From Baffinella frigidus (Eukaryota > Cryptophyceae > Cryptomonadales > Baffinellaceae), in assembly GCA_026770585.1 (NCBI GenBank), contig MU646696.1, forward strand, positions 158,319 through 180,648: a stretch of DNA of 22,330 nucleotides, in the 5' to 3' direction. Shown here piece by piece: positions 13,188 through 18,929 of this stretch (its first letter is position 1; each line of letters starts with the position of its first letter). Made by a program: the position numbers and the translations under genes. The notes beneath the pieces are model-generated. The model had not been told where the DNA came from and did no database searches. It saw only the letters and a list, made by a program, of their open reading frames with translations.

Positions 13188-13342
13188 GACGATCTAATTT
13201 CGGAACAAGACAAAATCTGTCCCGCTATCTTAGGCTCCCCACGCGGAAGGTAAGGGTGTATATGCTATTTTAGGCATCAAATGATGCTATCTTACGCCTT
13301 TTTATCAGGACAGATTCTGGTATGGTCCGAGATGAGATCGTC
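13188..13342. mobile_element. Foldback element with GCTATCTTA core, 155 bp
   Basis: Arms of about 37 bp: GACGATCTAATTTCGGAACA at the left and, complemented, GACGATCTCATCTCGGACCA at the right. Inner motifs CCCGCTATCTTAGG, TATGCTATTTTAGGC and TGCTATCTTACGCC are shared with the element at 7891-8027. It abuts the 3' side of the minus-strand gene at 13424-13710 and may cut it. Confidence 0.8.
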
Positions 13343-13423
13343 GCGGGGAGTAGGCGGACACGTATTTGCAAGCGCCGAGCCCTGCTGCTCGGCGTGGCGC
13401 CCAACACGACCCACTCGTCGCAC

Positions 13424-13710
13424 CAAGGACAAAGCATGCGTGGATGCTGTGGCGTGTGGCGTGCGGCTCGTTGCCATCAATGGTGTTAAGGGCCTCCTTG
13501 AGGGAAGGAATGTGCGGCGCCGCTTTCGATTGCGAGCTGCAACCGAGCTAGTCTTTGCTGTGAAAAAAAGGACACGCCATCCCGTTTTGCGCAGAATCAC
13601 GGTATTCGGCGCCGGGAGGGCACTCACGATCGCGAGCCGTAATCGCCCGCCCAGCTGTTGTCCTCCAGCACCATCGAATAGTCGCTCGCGCCCTGCGGAT
13701 TCTGCGACAT
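13424..13710 (-). CDS. Gene fragment, minus strand: first exon plus second exon
   Basis: Exon 1 (13710 down to 13628) starts AACCAAAATG and reads MSQNPQGASDYSMVLEDNSW and on to AGDYGSR. It ends at ATC|GTGAGT, a near-consensus donor. After a 91-bp intron with a CTCGGTTGCAG acceptor, exon 2 (13536 to about 13424) continues in phase: SQSKAAPHIPSLKEALNTID, then GNEPHATRHSIHACFV. A possible donor is CTTG|GTGCGA at 13424; the frame stays open until the foldback at 13342. The intron also has an earlier acceptor (TTTTTTTCACAG, 13557) that gives a stop. Protein-like composition, a start in good context and matched phases make this the best gene model here. No family is recognised. Competing long frames in this GC-rich stretch lack splice support. 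Confidence 0.5.
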
Positions 13711-14070
13711 TTTGGTTCCTGCCCTCCTCTCGCGTTAGCAGGCACCCTTTTGCCCCCCCGACGCCACACACGCGCGCCCGGCGCTGAGAGCAGCGCAGCG
13801 TGTCTCCGTCTACGGTCAGTGGACCGTGAGGAAGGTGTAAACGCGCCGATCCGAGAGCGAACCCCTCCTAATTGTTGACTAATCCAAAAGTCGCTTGCAT
13901 CGCTAAAAGTCAATATTCGAAGTTCCCCGAAAAATGGCTCAAGCAGCAGATTTTTTCGAAAAACCAGAAACCAGAAGTCGCTGGGGTGAAGGACGAGGGT
14001 CCTTCTGTTGCTTTGGTTTGAAGACCACGCTGACTGCGGTGCATCGCCGTGGCCCCTGCGGATAGGGCGC
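13711..14070. promoter_or_regulatory. Putative bidirectional promoter region
   Basis: These 360 bp separate the start codons of the minus-strand gene (13710) and the plus-strand gene (14071). I see no clear TATA box. The middle (13870-13990) is AT-richer than the flanks, with CCAAAAGTCGCTTGC and GCTAAAAGTCAATATTCG. The role is inferred from the head-to-head arrangement alone. Confidence 0.3.
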
Positions 14071-14538
14071 ATGCCGCTCTTCTCATCCATCCGGGGGCGC
14101 CTGTCTGGCTCGCACCACCAGGCGGATAGCCCCGAAGTCGCAGCAGGAAGTCACCACGATGGCGAGAGCGAGGCCCAGGGAACAAATAACTTCACCAGGC
14201 GCTCTATTGAGACGTCAGGGTCACCGGTCCGGGACGGAGCGACGCCGACGCGAGGCGGGCGGCTGACGCGGGGCAGCTCCAAGATGATCGCCGAGAGGAT
14301 TCACGCCTACATGGCTGCAGTGGACTCCCCGGGGCAAGACGCCGTAGATGGCCCCACGAACAGCGCCCCGCATTCCCCAGCATCCCACCCGCACCCGAGC
14401 ATTCGGCGCTCTTCTGGGATGCGCTCCAATGCCAGCAACAGCCCGGGTGGCAGTCCGCGTGCGGGCAGCCCGGTGGCGGCTGCGCGGCACCAGCGGGAAC
14501 CATTCATGGCGGCAGCACGGCTCATCAGCACCTCGGAG
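14071..14538 (+). CDS. First exon of a Ser-rich, disordered protein
   Basis: ATG at 14071 opens MPLFSSIRGRLSGSHHQADS. The 156-codon exon is rich in Ser, Gly, Pro and Ala, with SPR/SPV/SPA-like possible phosphorylation sites and one ordered-looking segment, SSKMIAERIHAYMAAVD (about residues 73-89). It ends ISTSE at GAG|GTGCAT; beyond this the DNA turns AT-rich and the frame soon closes (14613), as expected for an intron. An upstream in-frame ATG (14008) exists, but the sequence before 14071 is less protein-like. Divergent neighbour: the gene at 13710. Downstream exons are not found; a MITE begins at 14712. No family is recognised. Confidence 0.45.
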
Positions 14539-14711
14539 GTGCATATGCCCGAGTCTCTTGAGTGCATTTTTTTGTCGTTCATCATTTTTGTGCCTCGAAT
14601 TTCAAACCTTTGACGGTTTCCCGTGGTACAGAATCATCCCCGATCATTGAAAACAGCTATTCCTGACGCACCTTTTTCGTGTGATCGACGCTCCTGTGCT
14701 GCCGCTCCTCT
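14539..14711. other. AT-richer, intron-like spacer
   Basis: T-rich runs (TGCATTTTTTTGTCG, CATCATTTTTGTG) and no open frame. It ends in CTGTGCTGCCGCTCCTCT directly before the MITE, which could have been a pyrimidine tract leading to an acceptor. Confidence 0.35.
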
Positions 14712-14872
14712 CCACACAGCGGGCTACGAAGGGATTTTCGGCCCATTTCAGCCCGACTTTCCGTTACCTTATCCGTAGGAACCCCCCCACGTCCCTACGG
14801 GTTGCCTACCGTAGGGTCGTAGGTCTTATCGCTTAGGGGTTATTCCAAATCCCTTCGAAGTCCGCTGTGTGG
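14712..14872 (+). mobile_element. 161-bp MITE, second copy of the CCACACAGC family
   Basis: Ends CCACACAGCGGGCTACGAAG and, complemented, CCACACAGCGGACTTCGAAG. Internal blocks match 11746-11907 in the opposite orientation (TTCGGCCCATTTCAGCC, CCGTTACCTTATCCGTAGG, GGGTTGCCTACCGTAGGG, TTATCGCTTAGGGGTTATT). Flanks are CT and AT, so there is no visible duplication. Confidence 0.85.
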
Positions 14873-15025
14873 ATGGTGCGGCACCAGCAATCCGTAGCAG
14901 CTTATCATCGGGTTTCCAAGCCCTTGGATTTGTACCAAGGGATCAAGGAAATCCTTGACGAGCCATCTATTCACCCGCAGGAAAATCCTAGGTCCCTGGT
15001 GATTTCCTACCTATGGAATGATTAA
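14873..15025 (+). CDS. Short open frame, 50 codons, possibly a C-terminal exon
   Basis: Reads MVRHQQSVAAYHRVSKPLDL, then YQGIKEILDEPSIHPQENPR, then SLVISYLWND and a stop (TAA at 15023-15025). The mix of aromatic, charged and hydrophobic residues is protein-like, and IKEILDE looks helical. It begins exactly at the right end of the MITE (14872). The ATG may therefore be accidental, and the real exon may have been cut by the insertion. It could be a terminal exon of the gene starting at 14071, but nothing proves a link. No family is recognised. Confidence 0.4.
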   Translation: MVRHQQSVAAYHRVSKPLDLYQGIKEILDEPSIHPQENPRSLVISYLWND

Positions 15026-15240
15026 AAGGGGGTATTCGTTCTACTGCACGTCCTTTGCCCACACTGTCCATCTAATCGTTTCAAAACGAATTTGGGCTTA
15101 GAAGGAAGTTTTGGTAGTAGAAAAAGACAAGCGTTTTGAATTGAAATTTGGTCAGCCTTGAGAGATGGGAATTGGAGCCGTTTTGTGTCGAAATCCGACA
15201 CAGGGGGGGCTGTGGGTTTTCAGTAGTTAGGACAGCCCCT
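15026..15240. other. Spacer with hairpin at 15196-15244
   Basis: ACACAGGGGGGGCTGT and ACAGCCCCTGTGT form a stem around 18 bases; TGTCGAAATCCGACA (15187-15201) is a smaller one. No gene is seen. Confidence 0.5.
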
Positions 15241-15352
15241 GTGTGAGGACCTAGTCCAGCTAGGCTAGGACGAGCCCGCCTCGGGATGGCATTGGAGCCA
15301 TTGCCGTCCCGAGGCGGGCTCGTCCTAGCCTGGCTGGCCTAGGTCCTCACAC
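15241..15352. mobile_element. 112-bp near-perfect palindrome
   Basis: Arms of 56 bp meet with almost no loop and differ at about four positions. The end is GTGTGAGGACCTAG and the stem includes CTAGGACGAGCCCGCCTCGGG. GAGGCGGG(C/T)(C/T)CGTCC fragments of this stem are scattered at 3966, 4171, 4391 and 6469, which makes it a dispersed foldback family. Confidence 0.9.
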
Positions 15353-15391
15353 CCTGTCAAGCTGCTTCGGGTTGCTGGATGGAACCTCCAG

Positions 15392-15534
15392 CCACCAGCC
15401 ATCAGAAGAGAACCAAACCCAAATCTCCGTGTGTAGTAATCTTCACCAGAGGTGCACGTCAGAAGTGTACCCCTGAGGGCAATTGCCCACAGGTCTCAAA
15501 ATCGCGATTTGGTTCTCTTCTTGAGGGCTGGTGG
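15392..15534. mobile_element. MITE with CCACCAGCC ends and AG target duplication
   Basis: Left CCACCAGCCATCAGAAGAGA and right, complemented, CCACCAGCCCTCAAGAAGAG, continuing through ACCAAA. 143 bp, flanked by AG on both sides (15390-15391, 15535-15536). Inside is GTGTGTAGTAATCTTCACC, the ACTACAC core. An open frame across it (15379-15618) is not protein-like and spans the element ends. Confidence 0.8.
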
Positions 15535-15548
15535 AGCTCTGTAATGCG

Positions 15549-15704
15549 AAAAGCTTACGTTAACGGACCCCTTAAGTCCCTCGTTAACGTGGGCTTGCCA
15601 GCTCTCAAACGATTTTAAAAGCGATTTCAGGACTTTTAAAGCCCAAGAATGTTTTCCATCATAAATTTTGTACCAAAGTTACTACTCCGTTAACGTAAGC
15701 TTTT
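15549..15704. mobile_element. Foldback element with perfect 19-bp ends
   Basis: AAAAGCTTACGTTAACGGA (15549-15567) is the exact complement of 15686-15704. The interior has CCCCTTAAGTCCC and GTTAACGTGGG, plus AAATTTTGTACC. 156 bp. Confidence 0.85.
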
Positions 15705-15751
15705 TACATGATCTGTCGCTATGTGATCCGGCCTGCCAGACAGGAGCCTAC

Positions 15752-15887
15752 GTGTAATAAGTATTGTAGTGGTACCAAACAAGTCAACTTTTGCGATCAA
15801 AGGTTATTCAGCATTTGACCCCACATGCTGAATAACCCTTTATCGCAAAAGTTGACTCGTTTGGTACCACTGCAATACTTATTACAC
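15752..15887. mobile_element. 136-bp foldback, 62-bp arms, 12-base loop
   Basis: Left arm GTGTAATAAGTATTGTAGTG, then GTACCAAACAAGTCAACTTT, then TGCGATCAAAGG. The right arm is its complement with about four differences. The loop is TTTGACCCCACA. As RNA it would be a long double-stranded hairpin. Ends GTGTAATAAG resemble the GTGTAGTAAT core of other elements. Confidence 0.9.
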
Positions 15888-16155
15888 CTTTTTGTACCAG
15901 AATCCATTCATCACGGGGTTCTCAGAATTGAGAACCTTCAAGGCAAAATGATCTTAAGTTGCCAGATTTACCTGCGGGTCAGCTCGTGTCCGGACCAACT
16001 TCATCTCGGAAGATAACTGAATCAGTTCCTTTTCAATAGGAGGTTGCACAGGAGAAATTAGTCAGGGCATAGTAAATTTAATTAGGCCTGCTAATTCAAT
16101 GAAAACGCTCATCAGGGAACTGATCCAGGTATCTTTCGAGATGAAACTTTTCGAG
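15888..16155. other. Spacer, possible remnant exon and weak inverted repeat
   Basis: 15897-15960 reads ESIHHGVLRIENLQGKMIL on the plus strand and is protein-like but has no clear borders. TGAATCAGTTCC (16018) and GGAACTGATCCA (16116) face each other and may be ends of a decayed foldback. Confidence 0.3.
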
Positions 16156-16226
16156 CCGGGGCTCTCCCCCGCTCCAAAGTTGACGAATTTGTACCGCGAA
16201 CCCCGCACGTCTACTTGGGAATAGTC
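16156..16226 (-). repeat. QVDTLG module, copy with extended frame
   Basis: Minus strand reading KALADYSQVDVRGSRYKFVN and then FGAGESPGSKSF. The frame is open on both sides. The QVD, RY and VNFGA residues are conserved, but the donor end seen in other copies is changed. Confidence 0.5.
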
Positions 16227-16260
16227 TGCCAACGCTTTGCGTTTGCGGTTGCAACGCGCG

Positions 16261-16352
16261 ATGTCCGCGGCCGCGGCCGACAGCGACGGCGAGTGGGACG
16301 GGGAGGAGGAGGACGGGCGTGACGCGCTGCTCGGGCCGAGCGCGGCGGCTTT
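16261..16352 (+). pseudogene. Acidic exon array, copy 1, cut by a foldback
   Basis: Reads MSAAAADSDGEWDGEEEDGR and then DALLGPSAAAL. After PSAAA the consensus FLVSSRATQ is replaced by DNA leading into the foldback at 16362-16446. The upstream context TTGCAACGCGCG|ATGTCCGCGG is shared with copy 2. Confidence 0.45.
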
Positions 16353-16361
16353 GATTTGTAA

Positions 16362-16446
16362 ACTTGGATTCAATCAAAATTACTACACCTTTGCTCTGAT
16401 ATTACTACTCAAGTTCCGTGTGGTAAATTTCATTGAACCAAGTTGA
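16362..16446. mobile_element. Small foldback with ATTACTACAC core, 85 bp
   Basis: AACTTGGATTCAATCAAAAT and the complement AACTTGGTTCAATGAAATTT form the arms. ATTACTACACC and GTGTGGTAA lie inside. It ends the first copy of the acidic exon. Confidence 0.65.
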
Positions 16447-16642
16447 TAAATCATACGTGTTTTCATGTGAGATTGCTGGTGCAGTTGCAACGCGCGATGT
16501 CCGCGGTCGCGGCCGACAGCGACGGCGAGTGGGACGGGGAGGAGCACGGGCGCGACGCGCTGCTCGGGCCGAGCGCGGCTGCCTTTCTCGTGTCCAGCCG
16601 CGCCACCCAGGTTTGATCCGGGAACATGTTTGATTTATCAGA
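16444..16642. mobile_element. Inverted repeats enclosing exon copy 2
   Basis: TTGATAAATCATACGTGTT (16444-16462) matches the complement of AACATGTTTGATTTATCAG (16624-16642) at most positions. The enclosed 160 bp are almost exactly one exon copy with its presumed splice borders. It could be a foldback that captured an exon, or two unrelated insertions. Confidence 0.4.
16497..16610 (+). CDS. Acidic exon array, copy 2, most complete
   Basis: A 114-nt exon model: MSAVAADSDGEWDGEEHGRD, then ALLGPSAAAFLVSSRATQ, ending CAG|GTTTGA. Upstream TGCTGGTGCAG|TTGC could be an acceptor, or the ATG may be a true start. Six copies of this module occur between 16261 and 17583, and the CAG|GT end is kept in four of them (GTTTGA, GTTCGT, GTTAGT, GTTCGT). 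The first half is acidic, with GEWDGEEE; the second half is small and hydrophobic. No family is recognised. Its flanks form a 19-bp inverted repeat (16444-16462 and 16624-16642). Confidence 0.5.
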
Positions 16643-16735
16643 AAATGGACTATCACTATCAAACCGGATTCTGCCCTACTTAAATTTACGTAGGGCCCTA
16701 ATTAATCTTCTTCCAACTCCTATGAACACACTAAT
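16631..16735 (+). repeat. TTATCAGAAAATGGACTATC repeat, two copies
   Basis: A 95-105 bp segment with AACCGGATTCTGCCCTA, TAGGGCCCTAATTAATCTTC and TTCCAACTCCTATGAACACA recurs at 17048-17141. Both lie between acidic exon copies, so they are probably intron sequence duplicated with the array. In the first copy AATTTACGTAGGGCCCTA pairs with TTTTACTAAGGGCCCTAAG. Confidence 0.75.
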
Positions 16736-16762
16736 TAATTTTACTAAGGGCCCTAAGTAAAG

Positions 16763-16856
16763 CGGCGGCGAGTGGGATGGGGAGGAGGAGCATGGGTGTG
16801 ACGCGCTGCTGGGGCCGAGCGCGGCTGCCTTCCTTGTGTCCAGTCGCACTACGCAG
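16763..16856 (+). pseudogene. Acidic exon array, copy 3, lacking its start
   Basis: Reads GGEWDGEEEHGCDALLGPSA and then AAFLVSSRTTQ, ending CAG|GTTCGT. It begins at AAAGCGGCGGCGAGTGG; the MSAAAADSD part is missing. Otherwise the frame is intact. Confidence 0.45.
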
Positions 16857-16994
16857 GTTCGTTGGTTCCCGGAACCACCTAGCTCTGCCTGAGTAAATTT
16901 AAAATCTGGGCTCGCCATAAAGGTATTTTAGTTGCACGTTTGTACTAGATTTCCTGATGTGAATATATTAGAGGTGTTTTATTCGACACTCGCC

Positions 16995-17050
16995 GGCGGC
17001 GAGTGGGAGGGGGAGGAGGAGCACGGGTGCGACGCGCTGCTCGGGCCGAT
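16995..17050 (+). pseudogene. Acidic exon array, copy 4, truncated at both ends
   Basis: GGEWEGEEEHGCDALLGP, then a switch into the TTATCAGAAAATGG repeat at 17048. Neither start nor donor remains. Confidence 0.45.
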
Positions 17051-17178
17051 TTATCAGAAAATGGACTATCTAACCGGATTCTGCCCTAATTGAATTTACT
17101 TAGGGCCCTAATTAATCTTCTTCCAACTCCTATGAACACATAGGGGTCCGTTTTCGACAAATGTTGCCTGGGCGCGAA

Positions 17179-17231
17179 AGCTGCTCGGGCCGAGCGCGGC
17201 TGCCTTCCTTGAGTCCAGCCGCGCAACCCAG
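17179..17231 (+). pseudogene. Acidic exon array, copy 5, 3' half only
   Basis: LLGPSAAAFLESSRATQ, ending CAG|GTTAGT, a strong donor. The acidic half is absent. Confidence 0.45.
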
Positions 17232-17255
17232 GTTAGTTGGGAATTCGTTTATCCA

Positions 17256-17383
17256 TGGGTTCTAGCTCTGCCTGGGGAAAACTCTGCTCGCCATATTGAC
17301 CCCCCCCCATGAAATTCACCTGTGAAATTTCGGGGGGGGCACTCTATCTACGAGACCAAATTGAAGTGAGGCAGAGCTAGGTG
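17256..17383. mobile_element. Foldback with CTAGCTCTGCCT ends and C/G-run hairpin
   Basis: TCTAGCTCTGCCT near 17260 and AGGCAGAGCTAGG near 17363 are complements. Within, a C-run plus GAAATTCAC (17301-17319) faces GTGAAATTTC plus a G-run (17322-17339). TAGCTCTGCCT also occurs near 16889 and 18202. Confidence 0.6.
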
Positions 17384-17583
17384 CTCTGGCCGAGCGCGGT
17401 TGCCTTCCTTCCACCAACCCTCACGGGCTGGGCAAATCCATGATGTTCGATTTTCGATTTTCAAGGCAAAATGGCTCCACGGACGCCGGAATCCGGCGGC
17501 TTCCAAGGGAAATACGTGACCTCAAATTTGACGATTTGCCCAGCCCGTGAGGGTTGGTGGTTGTGTCCAGCTGCGCGACCCAG
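17384..17583 (+). pseudogene. Acidic exon array, copy 6, split by a MITE
   Basis: The exon sequence GCCGAGCGCGGTTGCCTTCC runs to 17410, is interrupted at 17411-17560, and resumes TTGTGTCCAGCTGCGCGACC up to CAG|GTTCGT at 17583. Copies 2, 3 and 5 are the uninterrupted references. Only the 3' half of the exon is present. Confidence 0.55.
17411..17560. mobile_element. MITE with perfect 28-bp ends and TT target duplication
   Basis: CCACCAACCCTCACGGGCTG and eight further bases (17411-17438) are the exact complement of 17533-17560. 150 bp. TT precedes (17409-17410) and follows (17561-17562); uninterrupted paralogues read CCTTCCTTGTGTCC with TT once. Interior hairpin GCCGGAATCCGGC. No coding capacity. 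Confidence 0.92.
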
Positions 17584-17593
17584 GTTCGTCTAG

Positions 17594-17705
17594 GTCGTTG
17601 AGGTTTTGATTTCTCCCAACACCGGCGAACACCTCGCCCTTCCGTAGAAAGGATCCCGCAGAGAAGCCATGCTTCCTTTCGGGTCGCATCCAGCCCTCCA
17701 GCCAC
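17594..17705 (-). repeat. Dispersed KEAWLLC-type repeat, copy 5, diverged
   Basis: Minus-strand reading GLDATRKEAWLLC, then RCWEKSKPQ. GGAAGCATGGCTTCTCTGC is well kept and the rest is altered. It borders the exon below and supplies a spurious ATG (17669) in its frame. Confidence 0.65.
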
Positions 17706-18182
17706 TAAGCAGCGAGCGAAGACCTTTTTACCTTGAATTCAAGGCGAAAGTCCGGTTAGGTTCTAGGGCAATGGATAAGATTCTAGTACAAATCGTTTAG
17801 ATGGACTGTATCCGTGAAGCCCCCGTTGGCTGCTAAGTGGTTGGTCTCTCTCAACAGAGAATTGATTCCTCGGGAGAGAAAACCATGAAAGGCCTCTCCC
17901 TTCCTCCTTAAGCGCGCCCTTCCCATCAACTCAGCAGCCAACGGGGGCTTCACGGATACAGTCCATCTAAACGATTTGTACTAGAAAGTGGGCAGAAGGC
18001 CCGCGGCGAGCGACTAAAGGGTGGTTCTCAAGTGGGGTATGTGAATGTACACGACATCGCTGCCATGCTCACACACCAGAACCCCAAGTCAGCCTTTTTT
18101 TGGGCCCATAGTGGTATCAAAAAGCTCCTAAGAGCTCGAACCACGGATGCCCTAGATGTCAAAGCAAACACGATACCAAAAG
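17706..18182 (+). pseudogene. Exon split by a MITE; frame stays open if the MITE is ignored
   Basis: The left part (to 17786) reads ERRPFYLEFKAKVRLGSRAM and then DKIL. The right part (17985-18182) reads ESGQKARGERLKGGSQVGYV, then NVHDIAAMLTHQNPKSAFFW, then AHSGIKKLLRARTTDALDVK, ending CCAAAAG|GTGAG, a good donor. Between them lies the element at 17781-17986, with CTAG at both borders. Counting CTAG once, the two halves join in the same frame without a stop. With the element in place the left frame stops at once (GTTTAG). The composition is strongly protein-like and unlike the repeats. The 5' border is unknown, perhaps an AG near 17712. No family is recognised. The intact frame on both sides implies a recent insertion. 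Confidence 0.6.
17781..17986. mobile_element. MITE with perfect 54-bp terminal inverted repeats
   Basis: 17781-17834 and 17933-17986 are exact complements (TTCTAGTACAAATCGTTTAG and on to GTTGGCTGCT). The outermost CTAG is itself palindromic, so it may be a target duplication (CTAG, 17783-17786 and 17981-17984) rather than part of the ends; the host reading frame supports that. Loop about 98 bp with TCTCTCAACAGAGA and GAGAGAAAACC. Identical arms point to recent activity. Confidence 0.92.
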
Positions 18183-18416
18183 GTGAGAGGGATTGTATGG
18201 TCTAGCTCTGCCTCCGTAAATTTGGGTTCGGTATCCACATGGTGGGCTTCGAGGGTTTCGTTGGGCCTGGATTCCAGGGGGGTACGTGACCAAATTGCAC
18301 CAGCAAATCTCTCAAGTTCATTGCATCAAGGCAAGTTGACTTTTGATGAAAGGTTCGTAGTCCACCGTGTGGACATATGTTTTAGTTGCACTTTTGTACG
18401 TGATTTTGTTCGTGGG
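18183..18416. other. Intron-like spacer
   Basis: It begins with the GTGAG donor and contains TAGCTCTGCCTCCGTAAATT and TTTTAGTTGCACTTTTGTAC, both also seen near 16889-16950 between acidic exon copies. The two regions therefore share intron sequence. No further exon is recognised. Confidence 0.45.
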
Positions 18417-18582
18417 AGCCCGTGGAAATAGATTTTTCAAGCAACTCGTTCTGGTGCAAACAGCAAAACGAGGGTCTCTCTAAAAAGAGAATGGAAACCC
18501 GTTTTTACTAGTGTCCAGTGACGACCCTCGTTTTATAATTTATATCAGAACGAGTTGCTTGACAAATCTGTTTCTACGGGCT
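18417..18582. mobile_element. 166-bp foldback, 60-bp arms
   Basis: AGCCCGTGGAAATAGATTTT at the left; complemented right end AGCCCGTAGAAACAGATTTG. Arms continue through CAAGCAACTCGTTCTG and AAAACGAGGGTC. The loop includes CTCTCTAAAAAGAGA. Confidence 0.85.
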
Positions 18583-18639
18583 GGGATTATGAATTTCCTG
18601 GTGAAGGGTGTAGGGTTGGGGACCGGCTCTGCTCCGCTG

Positions 18640-18775
18640 ATCGTGCGCTCGCTCACTCGCGGGCCTCCACCCGTTGTCTGCAGATGGCTGCGGCGCACGC
18701 ACGGAGAGCAAGAGCGGCCACGCACCCCGCCCGGCATTCCTTCCACTCTGAAAACGTTCCCGCAATTATCACACA
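18640..18775 (+). CDS. MAAAH exon array, copy 1
   Basis: A C/T-rich stretch ending CCGTTGTCTGCAG is followed by ATGGCTGCGGCGCACGCACG (ATG at 18684): MAAAHARRARAATHPARHSF. Further copies start at 18823, 19295 and 19436, each directly after a CAG. Upstream DNA of copies 2-4 is C-rich with CCCTAAA-like units. Whether this is an exon array or a minisatellite-like duplication cannot be settled; repeated acceptor-like context favours exons. No family is recognised. Confidence 0.4.
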
Positions 18776-18822
18776 CCCCAAACTCCAAATCCTACCCCCC
18801 CCCTTACACCCGGTGTTTTCAG

Positions 18823-18900
18823 ATGGCTGCGGCGCACGCAGAGCACGGAGAGGACGAGCGCACCCCCCCAGACATTCCTTCTATCCCTATCATCACCCCT
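18823..18900 (+). CDS. MAAAH exon array, copy 2
   Basis: After CCCGGTGTTTTCAG: MAAAHAEHGEDERTPPDIPS. It starts 139 bp after copy 1 and is in a different frame relative to it, so the copies cannot be read through as one exon. Confidence 0.4.
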
Positions 18901-18929
18901 GAACCCCACACCCTAAACATCCACCTTGT

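Noticed and set aside
13281-13787. 168-codon plus-strand frame
   Set aside because: It begins inside a foldback element and lies opposite the two-exon minus-strand model that has a GTGAGT donor and matched phases.
13548-14090. 180-codon minus-strand frame
   Set aside because: It overlaps two better exon models, runs across the presumed promoter and has arginine-rich, low-quality composition typical of an antisense frame in GC-rich DNA.
15379-15618. 79-codon plus-strand frame
   Set aside because: It crosses both ends of a MITE and enters the next foldback; frame openness is accidental.
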